Below, piece by piece: positions 1 to 11,045 of a stretch of DNA of 64,000 nt (the stretch's first letter is position 1; every line of letters begins with the position of its first letter). This DNA is from Antilocapra americana (Eukaryota; Chordata; Mammalia; Artiodactyla; Antilocapridae). Location: the NCBI GenBank assembly GCA_007570785.1, contig ML661885.1, positions 37,955,771 to 38,019,770 on the forward strand, in the 5' to 3' direction. The notes under the pieces were generated by a model that was given only the letters and a program-made list of their open reading frames with translations, made no database searches and was not told the DNA's origin. Position numbers and translations under genes: made by a program.

Positions 1-108
1 TGCTCCCGCGCAGCAAGGGCAGCCTCTCCTTCAAGGTTCCTCGACGGTACCCAGGATGTGAAGGGCACCAAGGAAGTCCCTTTGCCCTTCAGCTGGCGGA
101 ACACTCGT
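1..108 (-). other. Start of 3' UTR of the unnamed gene
   Basis: Sequence immediately downstream (minus strand) of the TAG stop. It is unique, moderately GC- and CpG-containing, and runs off the window at base 1. No polyadenylation signal is seen in it, so the transcript end lies outside the window. Confidence 0.65.
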
Positions 109-219
109 CTAGTTGATGCAGTTCTTTGTGATTCTTCGACTTCTGTCCACCTGTCGGATGCTGTCTGCGACATTAATGGTGACTTCTTTTGCAGATGTCC
201 GCTTAGTGTCCCTTTTAGC
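109..219 (-). CDS. Last coding exon of an unnamed host gene, with stop codon
   Basis: Read on the minus strand, a splice acceptor (…cttcttaacag, AG at 221..220) is followed by 37 codons that start AKRDTKRTSAKEV, pass through TINVADSIRQVDRS and end RSRRITKNCIN before a TAG stop at 111..109. The exon begins exactly on a codon boundary, which fits the exon at 14117..14283, whose last codon is complete (phase 0 junction). The encoded end is strongly basic and hydrophilic, with no membrane segment, so it reads as a cytoplasmic or nuclear C-terminal tail. The extension is short, uninterrupted and free of any recognisable repeat. The sequence resembles a conserved vertebrate C-terminus I have a sense of, but I cannot name the gene. 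The splice site, phase match and open frame are seen; the function is unknown. It is the best-supported gene in the window together with its partner exon. Confidence 0.8.
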   Translation of the reverse strand, partial: AKRDTKRTSAKEVTINVADSIRQVDRSRRITKNCIN

Positions 220-494
220 CTGTTAAGAAGTTTAATGCAGTGAATTGAGTTACTAGGCAATACCCAAAGGTCCTCATATTGGCATTAATCTCTTGAGGTT
301 GTTACACACACACACAGAGGCAGGAGGGACACGTGCACACACACTCCTTTTCATAGGCTGTTCTGTTGCATCTCTTTTACCAACCTAGTGCAGAGCCTGG
401 CATAAGAGATGCTTGGTAAAGCAGTGTTGAAGGAATGGATGAATGAATTAGCGAAGGTCATCAGAGGGCAATGTGAGAGATTTCACAGTTGGCT

Positions 495-715
495 TTGGTA
501 GAATAGCTAAGGGTTTGAGCTTTGGAGTCAGACAGACTTTGGTTCAAACACTGACTTTATAATTTCACTGTAGGCAAGTTTTTTTCTAACATCTCTAACC
601 CTTAGATGAGTTTCCTCATCTGTAAGATGGAAGATAGTGATAGTACCTAACTCATAAGGTTACTATAAGCACTAACTAAGATAATGAATATAAAATACAA
701 TGCTTATCACTAACC
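495..715 (+). mobile_element. MIR SINE
   Basis: Near-complete ancient MIR: the core 'tttggagtcagacag' and 'tttcctcatctgtaagatgg' are followed by the typical 'tagtacctaactcata' 3' half. The 3' half lies in the first unit of the tandem duplication 640..1001. Confidence 0.8.
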
Positions 716-1001
716 AAAATGAGAAAAAAAAAGACCTGGTAAGTATGATAAATAGAAAATAGGACAAATCATCCACTTCCTTTTTCTTTAATTTTTTAAT
801 TAAAGGAAAGATTCTTTTAATAGTACCTAACTCATATGGTTATTATAAGCACTAACTAAGATAATGAACATAAGATACAATGCCTGTCACTAACCAAAAT
901 GAGAAAAAAAAAAAGACCTGGTAAGTATGATAAGTAGAAAATAGGATAAATTATCCACTCTTTTTTCTTCAATTTTTTAATTAAACAAAAGATTCTTTAA
1001 A
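640..1001. repeat. 180-bp tandem duplication
   Basis: Unit 1 is 640..819 and unit 2 is 820..1001. Both start 'atagtacctaactcata' and end 'agattctttwa', are collinear, and differ by scattered substitutions and a 2-base longer A-run in unit 2. The unit includes the MIR 3' end plus AT-rich flank, so the duplication post-dates the MIR. Confidence 0.88.
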
Positions 1002-1007
1002 TTTCAT

Positions 1008-1342
1008 CAGTTCAGTCCAGTCGATCAGTCCTGTCCGACTCTTTGTGATCCCATGAACTGCAGCACGCCAGGCCTCCCTGTCCATCACCAACTCCCAGGG
1101 TTTACTCAGACTCATGTCCATTGAGTCAGTGATGACATCCAACCATCTCATCCTCTGTCGTCCCCTTCTCCTCCCGCTTTCAATCTTTCCCAGCATCAGG
1201 GTCTTTTCAAATGAGTCAGCTCTTCACATCAGGTGGCCGAAGTATTGGAGTTTCAGCTTCAACATCAGTCCTTCCAATGAACACCCAGGACTGATCTCCT
1301 TTAGGATGGACTGGTTAGATCTCCTTGCAATCCAAGGGGCTC
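1008..1342 (-). mobile_element. BovB LINE 3' end
   Basis: Minus-strand BovB 3' segment starting with the terminal 'cagttcagtccag' and running through the conserved 'catctcatcctctgtcgtcc' block. The reverse complement still reads most of the BovB C-terminal frame ([19 protein letters not shown]). 5'-truncated. Confidence 0.92.
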
Positions 1343-2335
1343 GTTTTCAAAAGTTTCACACACATGATTTCATACAATCCTACAATAACCATTTCCCCCC
1401 CAAAACCCTATTATTGTGCCCTTCCTCCTTACCTGTCTGCACTGGTAACCATAAGTTTGTTCTCTAAATCTGTAGATTATCCACTTCTAAGTGAAGACAC
1501 ACCAATGAGGAAAGTCCAGGATTCATATTAAATACTAAAGCACTGACTAAACTGTAGATTCCTAAAGTATATGTGCACAATCCTCACATTTCCCCTCAAG
1601 AGAAGACAACCTTAACCATTTGGGGGGTCAGGGGGAGGGTAATTCTTCGCCTATTCTTCTCGGTGATCACGTGCCTGAAGTGAGCAGCGACAGACGGGCC
1701 TCCTGAGTCATCGCCATCGTGGACAGAGATGTGTGTGCCCCCAACCCACGCCAGGGAGGCCCTCTGCCCAGCTGCAGAGGGTTCAGCCATCAGACTGCCC
1801 CCAGCTGTCTCTTCAGGGTGGTCTCAGCTGCAGAAAGCCCCCTCACCCCGGGCGCTCCTTCCTCGAGGTGGCCCAACAAGAGGGCGCCGCAGGGGTATAA
1901 ACGCCTAGCTATCTGACCCAAAGCAGGCCAGCCCTGACCAGCCATTTAGCTCCAGGGCTCCCTGTGGGGTGGGGTCGGGGAGGCTGTGGTCTGAGCCCCA
2001 CTGTGTGTGGCTCCGCTTCCTCTGCCCCACTCCTGCTTCTGGCCCCTCCTCCCGCAGCGCTGACTTCCCAAAGAACATCCCACAGGATGACATCTCAGAG
2101 CCGGCTGCCTGGAAAACAAGTCTCAGATGCGTGGGAGCATCTCTCACGGTGTGAGCATCTCCCCACTCTGAGTGTGACTCTAGTGTTGATAGAAGCCTCT
2201 TTTTCATACAACATGGTCCCTGAACATAAGCCAATGATTTCATCTGTGGTGCATCCTAAGAAGTGGTGGCCTGTTGCCTCACTGGATAATAACTGCCCTG
2301 TTGTATTTAAACAGATGAAATGCAGGTTTCTAACA
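1343..2335. other. Unique intronic sequence
   Basis: No recognisable gene. 1385..1480 has a weak L1-3'UTR-like look ('gtaaccataagtttgttctc'); 1600..2300 is GC-richer single-copy-looking DNA with short open frames on both strands but no splice-bounded exon I would defend. Confidence 0.4.
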
Positions 2336-2860
2336 AATGCTTACTCCTTGGAAGAAAAGTTATAACCAACTTAGACAACATACTAAAAAGCAGTGACATT
2401 ACTTTCCCAACAAAGGTCCGTATAGTCAAGGCTATGTTTTTTCTAGTAGTCGTGTATGGATGTGACATAAAGAAAGCTGAGTGCCAAATTGATGCTTTTG
2501 AACTGTAGTGTTGGAGAAGACTCTTGAGAGTCCCTTGGACTGCAAGGAGATCCAACCAGTCCATCCTAAAGGAGATCAGTCCTGGGTGTTCATTGGAAGG
2601 ACTGATGTTGAAGCTGAAACTCCAGTACTTTGGCCACCTGATGCGAAGAGCTGACTCATTTGAAAAGACCCTGATGCTGGGAAAGATTGAAAGCGGGAGG
2701 AGAAGGGGACGACAGAGGATGAGGCGGTTGGATGGCATCACCAACTTGATGGACATGAATTTGAGTGAACTCTGGGAGTTGGTGATGGACAGGGAAGCCT
2801 GGTGTGCTGCAGTCCATGGGGTTGCAAAGAGTTGGACACGACTGAGCGACTGAATTGAAC
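2336..2860 (+). mobile_element. BovB LINE 3' end
   Basis: Plus-strand BovB covering the C-terminal coding part and 3' tail (to 'gactgaattgaac'). The frame is broken by an in-frame stop near 2506 and substitutions. 5'-truncated and non-functional. Confidence 0.93.
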
Positions 2861-3598
2861 AGGTCCCATAAATCCTGTGTAGTGGCTGCTGGCGATGCTG
2901 CTCTCAGATGCCCTTGGCTGGTGTCTCCATCCCTCAACTGTTTTGAGTTCTGGCTGCTAATCACTCAGAGCTGCACCCTTCTTTTGAGAATTGCCCTCAT
3001 CTAATTGCAGCAACCTCACCCAGAAATACCAAACAGGTTATACCTGAATTTCTAGAGATAGTCCAAAGCTAATGCCTGATCATGGGGAATGTAAAGACTG
3101 GCCCTCGAGGGGGTATAAATCCCCGATGCCATTCACGCTCTGGGGCTCCCTGAGGGGTCAGGCTGAGGCTGCAACTACAGCTCTTCAGCTGAGCTCAGTA
3201 TTGGCAGAACTTGGTCGTCTGCGCCACCCTGCGTCCCACCACCTTAAGGGGTTCACCTGAGGCTACGCTTCTACTCACTTGCACAGGAATCCTCATGTCA
3301 AGCTCTGCTTCCAGGGAACCTTACCTAAGATAATACTTCATGGGTAATTTGAGGGATGTCTACCGATTGTTTTGACTATATGCAACTTTAGCCTTATTCA
3401 CTGATTTCATGAGATAGGATTTCATTGTTTTCCTCGTCAAGTTTCCAACACCTAGCATAGTCTGAGACATAGAAGGCCTTCAATTTAACTTTGGTTGAAT
3501 AAATGGGTGAATAAATGAATAAACACCACATATCTGAGAATGTACCCTTTCTTTAACTATCAGTAGTCAATACTGTCTAAGAATTAAGTCCTGCACTT
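2861..3598. other. Unique sequence with old repeat traces
   Basis: Mostly unique. 3270..3335 ('cacttgcacaggaatcctc…cctaagata') resembles 19230..19295, probably two copies of one old mammalian repeat. No gene seen. Confidence 0.4.
3447..3524 (+). mobile_element. L2/MIR-like 3' end
   Basis: 'cacctagcatagtctgagacat' followed by 'gttgaataaatgggtgaataaatgaa' matches the general form of L2/MIR 3' ends. Short and diverged. Confidence 0.45.
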
Positions 3599-3806
3599 GG
3601 GGCTTCCCTGGTGGCTCAGATGGTAAAGAATTTGCCTGCAATGCAGGAGACCCAGGTTTGATCCCTGGGTGTGGAAGATCCCCTGGAGAGGGGAATGGCT
3701 ACCCACTCCAGTATTCCTGAATGGAGAATTCCATGGACAGAGGAGCCTGGTGGGCTACAGCCCATGGGGTTGCAAAGAGTCAAACACAACTGAGCGACTA
3801 ACGCTT
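3599..3806 (+). mobile_element. Bov-tA SINE
   Basis: Full-length tRNA-Glu-derived SINE: 'ggcttccctggtggctcag' head, B-box region, 'ccactccagtattcc', ending 'actgagcgactaacgc'. Confidence 0.93.
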
Positions 3807-4375
3807 TCTCTTTTCACTTAGCTCTTCCAAGCCTGAACTGGCACTAGGGCCTAGCAGTGACTTTTATGGGTTTATTTTTTCCCTAAAAGCAGAAAACCCA
3901 TAGTATCCCACAACCATTTTTGTTTCTGAAATATAACGGTAGTGATTCTGAGGCTGATTCCATCTGATTTCCATTTTGGGTGTTATTGCATAAAAGCTTA
4001 GAGGACTGCGGCATGGAGGAGTGACACAGAGGCCTTATTTGAAATGAGCCAAGTGGAGGGAGGCATTCCCATCAAACCAGTAGGCAGTAAGAGAGCTTTC
4101 CAGAATGGAAATGTAAACTTTCTGAACTGTAGAACTGCTTTAGAGTTATTGGCAAGGTTTCACAAAGTTATTAAAAATTCTACACAGGATGTGCTCTTGC
4201 TCCATGGTTCAGTCTGTCTTCATAAGTTTAAAAGAATCCAAGCAAACATCTCATAGCTGGATGATCGTTAGTTTTTCAGCCTGTTTAAGAAAAGGCTACA
4301 AAATGGTCATTCCCAGAAGAGCTGCCGAATATGTATGGTTTGCATCTCAAGTACACTGGAGCAATTAAAAAACAC
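3807..4375. other. Unique intronic sequence
   Basis: No repeat family recognised. A 70-codon open frame at 4044..4256 (+) has no gene features that I recognise. Confidence 0.4.
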
Positions 4376-4536
4376 ATTTATTTGGTTGTGCTGAGTCTTC
4401 TGTCTTTGTGGTGGCATATGGAATCTTTAATGGCAGCAGTTGAGGCAGGTGGGATCTAGTTCCCTGACTAGGGATCAAACCCGCCCCCTGCTTTGGGAGC
4501 CCTGAGTCCCAGCCTCTGGACAACCAGGAAAGTCCA
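4376..4536 (-). mobile_element. CHR-type tRNA-Glu SINE
   Basis: Reverse-oriented cetartiodactyl SINE: 'ttatttggttgtgctgagtc' tail side, 'gttccctgactagggatcaa' B-box region, 'ccaggaaagtcc' head. A short gcaatt repeat lies on both sides. Confidence 0.82.
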
Positions 4537-4630
4537 AGGGGCAATTTCTTAAATCTGTGAATCAAAAGGCTGACAATGAAGATGTTCAAAGGACAAGCTT
4601 TGGGGCCCAGACAGACTTGGCATGAGACTT

Positions 4631-4690
4631 TGCCTGGTGGGCTGCAGTCCATGGGGTCGCAAGGGTTGGACACGGCTTAGCAACTAAACA
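4631..4690 (+). mobile_element. Bov-tA 3' fragment
   Basis: Only the 3' part is present: 'gcctggtgggctgcagtccatggggtc…ttagcaacta'. Confidence 0.75.
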
Positions 4691-5025
4691 AGCTGGACAA
4701 GACACTGCTTTAACCTCTGAATCTTAGCCCCCTTATCTGAAATGGGGAATAATGCCTGTTTCTTAGTGGTTTTTGTAAGGAGAGTCTGGGAGTGAATTAA
4801 GCATGTCACTTAGCATTAATAGGGTGATCAACTTCTGGCTTGCTCAAGACCCTCCCATCTTCAAACAAAATCCCACATTCTGGGAACTGCCTCAGGCCCC
4901 TGCAAACCGGGGCAGTTAGTCGCCACAGTTTTGACATTACAGTTACACAGCTTTGACATTATTTCTATTTGCAAAATGATGTCAAATTCAAATCTTTCTT
5001 GTTCCACTGAAACCATCACTATTGG

Positions 5026-5105
5026 TGAAAGTGAAAGTTGCTCATTCGTGTCTGACTCTTTGCAACCCCGCGACCATGGAATTCTCCAGGCCCCAGAACA
5101 CTGTT
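5026..5105 (-). mobile_element. Bov-tA/Bov-A fragment
   Basis: Reverse-oriented 3' part of a Bov-A unit ('tgaaagtgaaagttgctcat', 'gaattctccaggcc'), ending abruptly at about 5105. Confidence 0.75.
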
Positions 5106-6483
5106 GGTGGAGCTACTTCTAAATACCAACAATAATAACTCTACAAGATCTATCTTTGAATAAAGAACAAACTGGAGTTCTGTATTCTAATGATGGCCAC
5201 AGATGATTCCAAGCCATAAACAAGTCCACTTTCAAATAATTACAGAGTATTTAATATGACAATTGGAACAATAGGGCATTGACTTAAAACAGGAAAGAGA
5301 AACTTCCGAGTCTGAGCCCTCAGAGAGGCAACCATCCTTTTAATAGTGGCACAATTCTCTAGGAGGTTGGCAGTTGCTAAAATGTAGTTACAACTTGGAA
5401 ACCTCAGATTTGAAGCCCAAATAAGAGGGACAAAGATGATGAATGAGGAAAAGAACCACTAGGCCAGAGTTTGTCTACAAGTTCCAAGAAGTAAGCCATT
5501 TTTCTCTTTTTTGAGAAGAGCAATATAGATACACAGAACAATTATACCACTTGTGCCTCTGGAACCATGGCATTTTGTATGACATAGATATTTCCCCCTC
5601 TGATGTGGTTTTTAGCCATCTGAGCCTTTTAATTTAACAGCCAACTCTCTGTATTCAATGACAGGAAAGCAAAATGTATCCCTATTTCGATTATTGGCTT
5701 TAAAAAGAAAATCTTATGGTCCCCAACTCGGTGCTGAGAGAAGCCTGTTTAGCACCTTTTCCTTTTGTGCCTGTCTGCTAATTCAATCTTTCCACTTTTA
5801 AAATTCTTGTCTTGTGAGTTTTATCACCACTGGCTTTTGTTAATGACCACACTCTTGTTTCTCGCTCAGTTTTACAGCTTTTCATTTCTTCCCTCGCCTC
5901 GTTTTAATTTCTGCAGGTTTAAAATCATAGATTTCAGTCCCTCCTGATACTGCCTGTTTAATTAATAATAACTTACTGGCTGCCATTTCTCAAGGGTAAC
6001 CAGAATGACTGTGATAACTTCCTGGCAGATGGATGTGTTTCTTTCAGGGGTTTAAAAGTCAATGAGCCAGCTCATTCCTGCAGAAGGAGACCTGAACTCA
6101 AGAGGGCAGCTAAGTCTCCTCAGCCTTTTCTCACTTTTGTCCCAAATGGAAATGGTGATGTTCTTTGCTTTAATTTGACTCCATGAATATACCTAACAGG
6201 GCTGTACTGACCTTTTCACAGGTCCTTGTAGACAATGAAGGAAAAAAAAGATGTGTAAAGATACATCTTCAGAAAGAAAGAGAAAAAAAAAATCCTTGGG
6301 AGGAGAACCTGTTTGCGTTGCCCTGCCTAAACATTCTAGAACTTTCCTACAGGATTTCAATCATACTCATTATTAATTGTTCCTTGGACCATTCCTGAAA
6401 GATGGCCGGGAATGTAGCTGTGTTCTCCTTTCCTGAGGAGGCAGCTAAAGTCACTCAGGCTAAAGCAATTTGCCCAAAGTCAG
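5106..6483. other. Unique AT-rich intronic sequence
   Basis: About 1.4 kb with no recognisable interspersed repeat and no splice-bounded coding exon. Confidence 0.45.
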
Positions 6484-6493
6484 TGTCAACAGG

Positions 6494-6677
6494 TAAAGAA
6501 TCTGCCTATAATGCAGGAAGACCTGGGTTTGATCCCTGGGTTGGGAAGATCCCCCGGAGAAGGGAATGGCTATGTTCTCCAGTATTCTTGCCTGGAAAAT
6601 TCCATGGACAGAGGAACTTGGCAGGCTACAGTCCATGGGGTCGCAAAAAGTTGGACACAACTGAGTCACTTTCACTA
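6494..6677 (+). mobile_element. Bov-tA SINE with 10-bp TSD
   Basis: SINE body lacking the first ~20 bases, flanked by exact tgtcaacagg at 6484..6493 and 6678..6687. The TSD defines the insertion boundaries. Confidence 0.92.
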
Positions 6678-6805
6678 TGTCAACAGGGGTGGTGAGTTGA
6701 ACCAAAGATGGTAGGAGGGTGGATGTGGGCTTTGGGTCTCACATATAGATTCCTGCAATCGCCAGCACTCAGACTAAATTCTCCACCATTTTGCTTCAGG
6801 AAACA

Positions 6806-7020
6806 GGAAGGTTCGTAGGGTTTGGAGGCAGACAGACCTGGATTTGAACTCCAACACAGCCAGATACTACTCCCTGTGCCATGCTGGCCTTACCTTTCCG
6901 AGGCTGTTTTCTCAGCTAGGGAATGAATGATGCTACTGATCACTTAGCACTGTGAGGGTTAAAGATGATGCCGTCTATAGATACGGGGTGTCTGGTTCAC
7001 AGCAGATACTGAAATGTTGG
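6806..7020 (+). mobile_element. MIR SINE
   Basis: 'gtttggaggcagacagacctggatttgaa' with a degraded 3' half ending near 'ctgaaatgttggt'. Confidence 0.72.
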
Positions 7021-7602
7021 TCCTTCCTCTCTACCTTCCCAAAAGATGGAAGCTTGAGCCTTGACAGCTACAACTCAAGCTATTTTTCTTCTTTTCTATC
7101 TCTATTAAAAGGAGACACACAATAACAGACTTCTAGCTGTTCCCCCAATTCCAGGAATTTATTTGCTGCTGCTTCACTGGCATTAATGTGAGGTTGTTAA
7201 GGAAACATTTTATCTCAGCAACTCCACCAAGGGCCAGGATTCTAGCTTCCAAAGGCAAGGGTCAGACCATGCCGTGGGCAAAATTCTCGAGAGCTCTCCA
7301 AACCTAAAGCGAATCCTACACAGAACACAGCCACTTGTGCTAGTTCAGGCTAACTCAGTCTAGGGGTTTTTATTTATCAGGTATCAGGTGCCAAAAGGAG
7401 TTGTTGCTTTTCAACTTAAACCTCAGATAGATCAAATGCTAGGAGGGCAGTAGAACCTGCTTTAGAAAAGCAGTTGGCTCGAAGGGAACAGTCATCAATC
7501 ATATGATGGTGGCACAGTGGGTGGGGTGGGGTGAGTTGGGAATGGACCCGTGGGAAATCTTTCTAGTCTTAATGAAGTCCCAGGCCGACCGCATTCATCA
7601 AC
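7021..7602. other. Unique intronic sequence
   Basis: No recognisable repeat or exon. Confidence 0.4.
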
Positions 7603-7611
7603 AATCGGTGA

Positions 7612-7836
7612 GTTAATATACCTTATTTGTTTTTCTCTTTCTGACTCCTTCACTCTGTAAAACAGGCTCGAGACGTTGCTGTATAGCACAGGGAACTCAG
7701 CCAGGCACTCTTCTGATCTAGAAGGGGGTGGTGAGGGGAGCGGAGGGAGGCGATGTATGTGTAATTATGGCTGATTTGTGTTGTTGTGGGACAAAACCCA
7801 TCACAATGTTGCAATTAAAAAATCAATTAAAAAACT
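7612..7836 (+). mobile_element. L1 3' end with inverted 5' segment
   Basis: 7612..7665 is the L1 3' UTR in reverse orientation ('tttgtttttctctttctgac…cttcactctgt'), while 7670..7836 is the L1 3' terminus in forward orientation ('gctgtatagcacagggaactc' to the A-tail). Imperfect 11-bp repeats (aatcggtgagt 7603..7613, aatcaatgagt 7837..7847) flank it. This is the layout expected from twin priming. Confidence 0.72.
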
Positions 7837-8039
7837 AATCAATGAGTACATGCTAGGCGCACACTCCTGAAGCAGGCGCAGGGGACAATGGAAGAATACA
7901 AAGGAGAATAAGAAGGTCTCTGCCCTGAGAGTCTTCTAATCAAATTGGTTTTTCTGCAGGCCCTTAGGTGAACAGCGAGTCTTGCAATCTTCATCTACAT
8001 AAGGTAGCAGCTAATATATATATGCAATTGTGGAAATCA

Positions 8040-8055
8040 ACACACACACACACAC
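8040..8055. repeat. (CA)n microsatellite
   Basis: Eight CA units following an AT-alternating stretch at 8012..8022. Confidence 0.85.
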
Positions 8056-8862
8056 CCAGCCACCCCTAAACTGCTTCCTTTTCCCAGGCTCAAACTAGAA
8101 CATGCATCAAAGGAGGCCCCTTCTAACGAGTCTTCCTCTCTTGTCCTAAATGTGCCCTTTTTTTCTCTCTCTCTCCTTTTAACATCATGTTTTTGTTTCT
8201 CTAAAAGAAACTCACATTTCCTTTCCAAACTCTCCTCGTGGATCTTGTATTACCGCCACCAGGAGAAATTCTGGGTTGGTTTCATCCTCCTTTCAGGATT
8301 ACGCCTCCCTCTCTGGTCACATACACATCTCTGAGGCTTCACCTACCTTTCCTGGACCGTGCCAAGCCTTGCTGACAATTAGACACTGAAGAGAGGAGAG
8401 GGCTGGGAGCAAAGAAGGGAGAGGCTACTTAGCCGAGAACCAGTCCAGGCATCGGCTAATTTGTTTGGCAAGGTCTGGCCACCCTGCCGAGAATACTAAA
8501 GCAACCCAAAAAGATGAAGCTTCTGAGGATGTGAAGGCTCCACTGGGAGGCTGGCCACAGACCAGAGTTTCGTGTGCCCAGAGCTACATCCATATTCACT
8601 TCTCTACCTTAGCTGAATACTTGAGGAGACAGCTCTGGAGGAAGAAAACAGGAGTCCTCAGCCTGAAGAAAAGGGTTGGAGAGTAATGTCTGGAGGCGGC
8701 CCCGAGCTCCTGAGCAATTCATTAGCAGGAGAGAACAAGCAGCTACAGAGCTTCCCCTTGTGTTGTCTGCTGGGCTCAGGGAAGGGGTGGGGAGGAGATA
8801 GTCGATGATTTATCAGCTGCTCTTCAGTCAAAAAGGTCCCAGGTGACTGGAGCAAATCAAAG
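8056..8862. other. Unique intronic sequence
   Basis: No repeat family recognised apart from a pyrimidine tract at 8158..8180. Short open frames only. Confidence 0.4.
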
Positions 8863-8870
8863 TTTAGTAG

Positions 8871-9148
8871 ACTCTGTGAATGAGGGAAAGGGTGGGATGA
8901 TATGGGAGAATGGCATTGAAACATGTTAATTATCATATATCTAATCAATCACCAGCCCAGGATTGATTCTCGGGGCTGGTGCATCGAGATTTCCCGGGGG
9001 GGAGGGAGGAGGGAGGGGGGAGGGAGGGGTTTCTGGAGGGGGAGCATATGTAAACCCATGGTGATATCATGGCATTGTATGACAAAAACAATAAAAGGGA
9101 GGAAAAAAAATAAAATAAAATATAGTTATCAAAAGTAAAAAAAAAAAA
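8871..9148 (+). mobile_element. Young 5'-truncated L1 3' UTR
   Basis: 'gactctgtgaatgagggaaag' through the G-rich tract and 'caataaaagggaggaaaa' to a long A-tail. tttagtaga occurs at both ends (8863..8871 and about 9149..9158). Nearly identical in reverse complement to 36690..36945, so both belong to one recent subfamily. Confidence 0.87.
8994..9029 (+). repeat. G-rich tract, G-quadruplex candidate
   Basis: Many runs of 3-7 G separated by single A residues, inside the L1 3' UTR. The same tract appears as C-runs at 36773..36809. Confidence 0.8.
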
Positions 9149-9416
9149 ATTTAGTAGAGAAAGAAAGAGCACCCCACTGAGACAATTCCAACTCGTGAAC
9201 CATCACTTTTGTCACATTCTTTAGGCCAGTAATCGCCTATTAACACCAGGCATGAGACAGAGGCCAGAGGGAACTGAAAGAAAGAGGTGGTGGTGGGGCA
9301 TCGATTGGAGCAGGGCTCCGAATGCAAGGTGCTGCTGCTCATAGGCGTCAGCTGCCCCCATCACCCTTCAGAAAGTGATCTGAACTGTGGGGTCACGTCT
9401 GTGTTAAATCGAGTAG

Positions 9417-9587
9417 GGAGGAGCAGGGGACGACAGAGGATGAGATGGCTGGATGGCATCACCGACTCAATGGACATGAGTTTGAGTAAGCTCCGGGAGT
9501 TGGTGATGGACAGGGAGGTCTGGCGTGCTGCAGTCCATGGGGTCGCAAAGAGTTGGACACGACTGAGCGACTGAACTGAGCTGAACT
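9417..9587 (+). mobile_element. BovB LINE 3' tip
   Basis: About 170 bp of BovB 3' end ('gacgacagaggatgagatgg' to 'gactgaactgagctgaact'). The frame of the last ~50 BovB residues is still open. Confidence 0.93.
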
Positions 9588-10180
9588 ACCATCCCCTACC
9601 AGTGACCTTTCATTTCCTTCGCAGCACCATTTCTAATCCGTAAGGCTTTGTTCATTTACCCTGTATTATCCGCCTCCCCAGGCTCAGTGCCATTAAAATC
9701 AGCAGTTGCCTCACATCAGAACAGTGCCTGGCACCCAGACAGCACTCAGTGGGTGAGCATCAGATGAATGAATCCAAAATGTTCTTACACGACCCGACAA
9801 GGAAATTTTCCACACCGGATGAGGACTGCCTTTAACCCTCAAACATGGTCTATCAATCTGAAAGGGAACACGGAGTAGACATAGGCATGATGATGCATGC
9901 TTCAAGAACAGGTTCCTCTGGAGAAGGGAAGCTTTAAAAAAGTGCCCAAGAACCATTAGCTGGTGGCCTGATGATGTCCAGGGGAACGCTGTGAAGTACT
10001 AACAGGTGATCTTGGGGGAGCCAAAGGCAGATTGGAAGAGGCCAGTGGATTCTGCCTGAGCCAGACAGTGCTTAGACCCCAGACACAGAAAACTCAGGAA
10101 GCTCTAGCCTGGAGTAGGAGACACGCCAGGAAGAGACGGTGTGTCAAAAGCCCTAGGTGGAATAGGAAGAAAATCGTTTT
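9588..10180. other. Unique intronic sequence
   Basis: 9700..9780 is weakly L2/MIR-like ('agtgcctggcacccag'). No exon seen. Confidence 0.4.
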
Positions 10181-10396
10181 CTCTTTATTTAAGAGATTTA
10201 TTTATTGGTGTATTTTTGGCTGTGCTGGGTCTTTGTTACTACATGCTGGCTTTCTCTAGTTAGCAGCTCAGTCGCTGAGGCACACAAGCTTTAGGTGCTG
10301 CTCTCTGGCATGTGGGGTCTTTCAGGACCAGGGATCAAACTGGTGTCCCTTGCATTGGCAGGCAGATTCTTAACCACTAGACCACCAGGGAAGCCC
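10181..10396 (-). mobile_element. CHR-type SINE
   Basis: Reverse-oriented, longer subtype ('ggctgtgctgggtctttgtt' … 'ccaccagggaagccc'). Flanked by aatcgtttt/aatcctttt. Confidence 0.85.
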
Positions 10397-11045
10397 AATC
10401 CTTTTTTTTTTTTAAAGCAGATTCTAGGCAGCTGACAGCTGTGTTAACAGAAGCTTCAATCAGAGGTGGGCCTCTCTTGTAAGCTGACACTTTTGGTAGA
10501 AAGCTTTGCCCTTGGGCAAGTCAAGACACCCAGTGAGGTCTCAGGACAGGAAGACCACTGGTGCCCTTCAGCAGTTGTCTGAACACTTAAAACTGAAGCT
10601 ATCTTCTCCTTGATCTTATTTTGGAAATACTTAGTACACAGCATTGTTCACTGAATCTGAAAAAACAAAAGCTGTGCACTGGGCTTATCAGTGTGCACAA
10701 TCCCCCCCACCCCCCACCCCGGTGCTGTGCTGGTTGTGTTGCTCAGATGTGTGGTCCGCACTCCCAGCGACCCAGTTTTCAGTGCGGCTGGAGCCTAGGG
10801 ACGGTGGGCTCTACCCGGCCCCCTTTTAACTACCACACAGTGGGGAGAGCTTTCCTGAAGCACCCGGGGCTCCATGCTTATCTGTACTCTGGAGACAACG
10901 ATATCCACACTGTGAGGATCAATGATACAACGAAGTGCTTAGACCCCAGGCTGCAGGTAGAAGACTTAAGAAAGATGGGACTAAGCGCAGCTTACTGGCT
11001 TTCCATTCTTATGGTTCCTAACTGGAACTCATCTGCTGCCAGTTA
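10397..11045. other. Unique sequence with C-rich tract
   Basis: 10704..10722 is a C-run (ccccccaccccccacccc). A 141-codon plus-strand open frame spans it (10621..11046), but it has no recognisable domain and runs to the edge of L1 sequence, so it is not called a gene. Confidence 0.4.

Noticed and set aside
8040..8055. Search for CRISPR-like or directly spaced repeats
   Set aside because: All repeats are interspersed transposable elements or simple tandem repeats. No regular repeat-spacer pattern exists and the DNA is mammalian.
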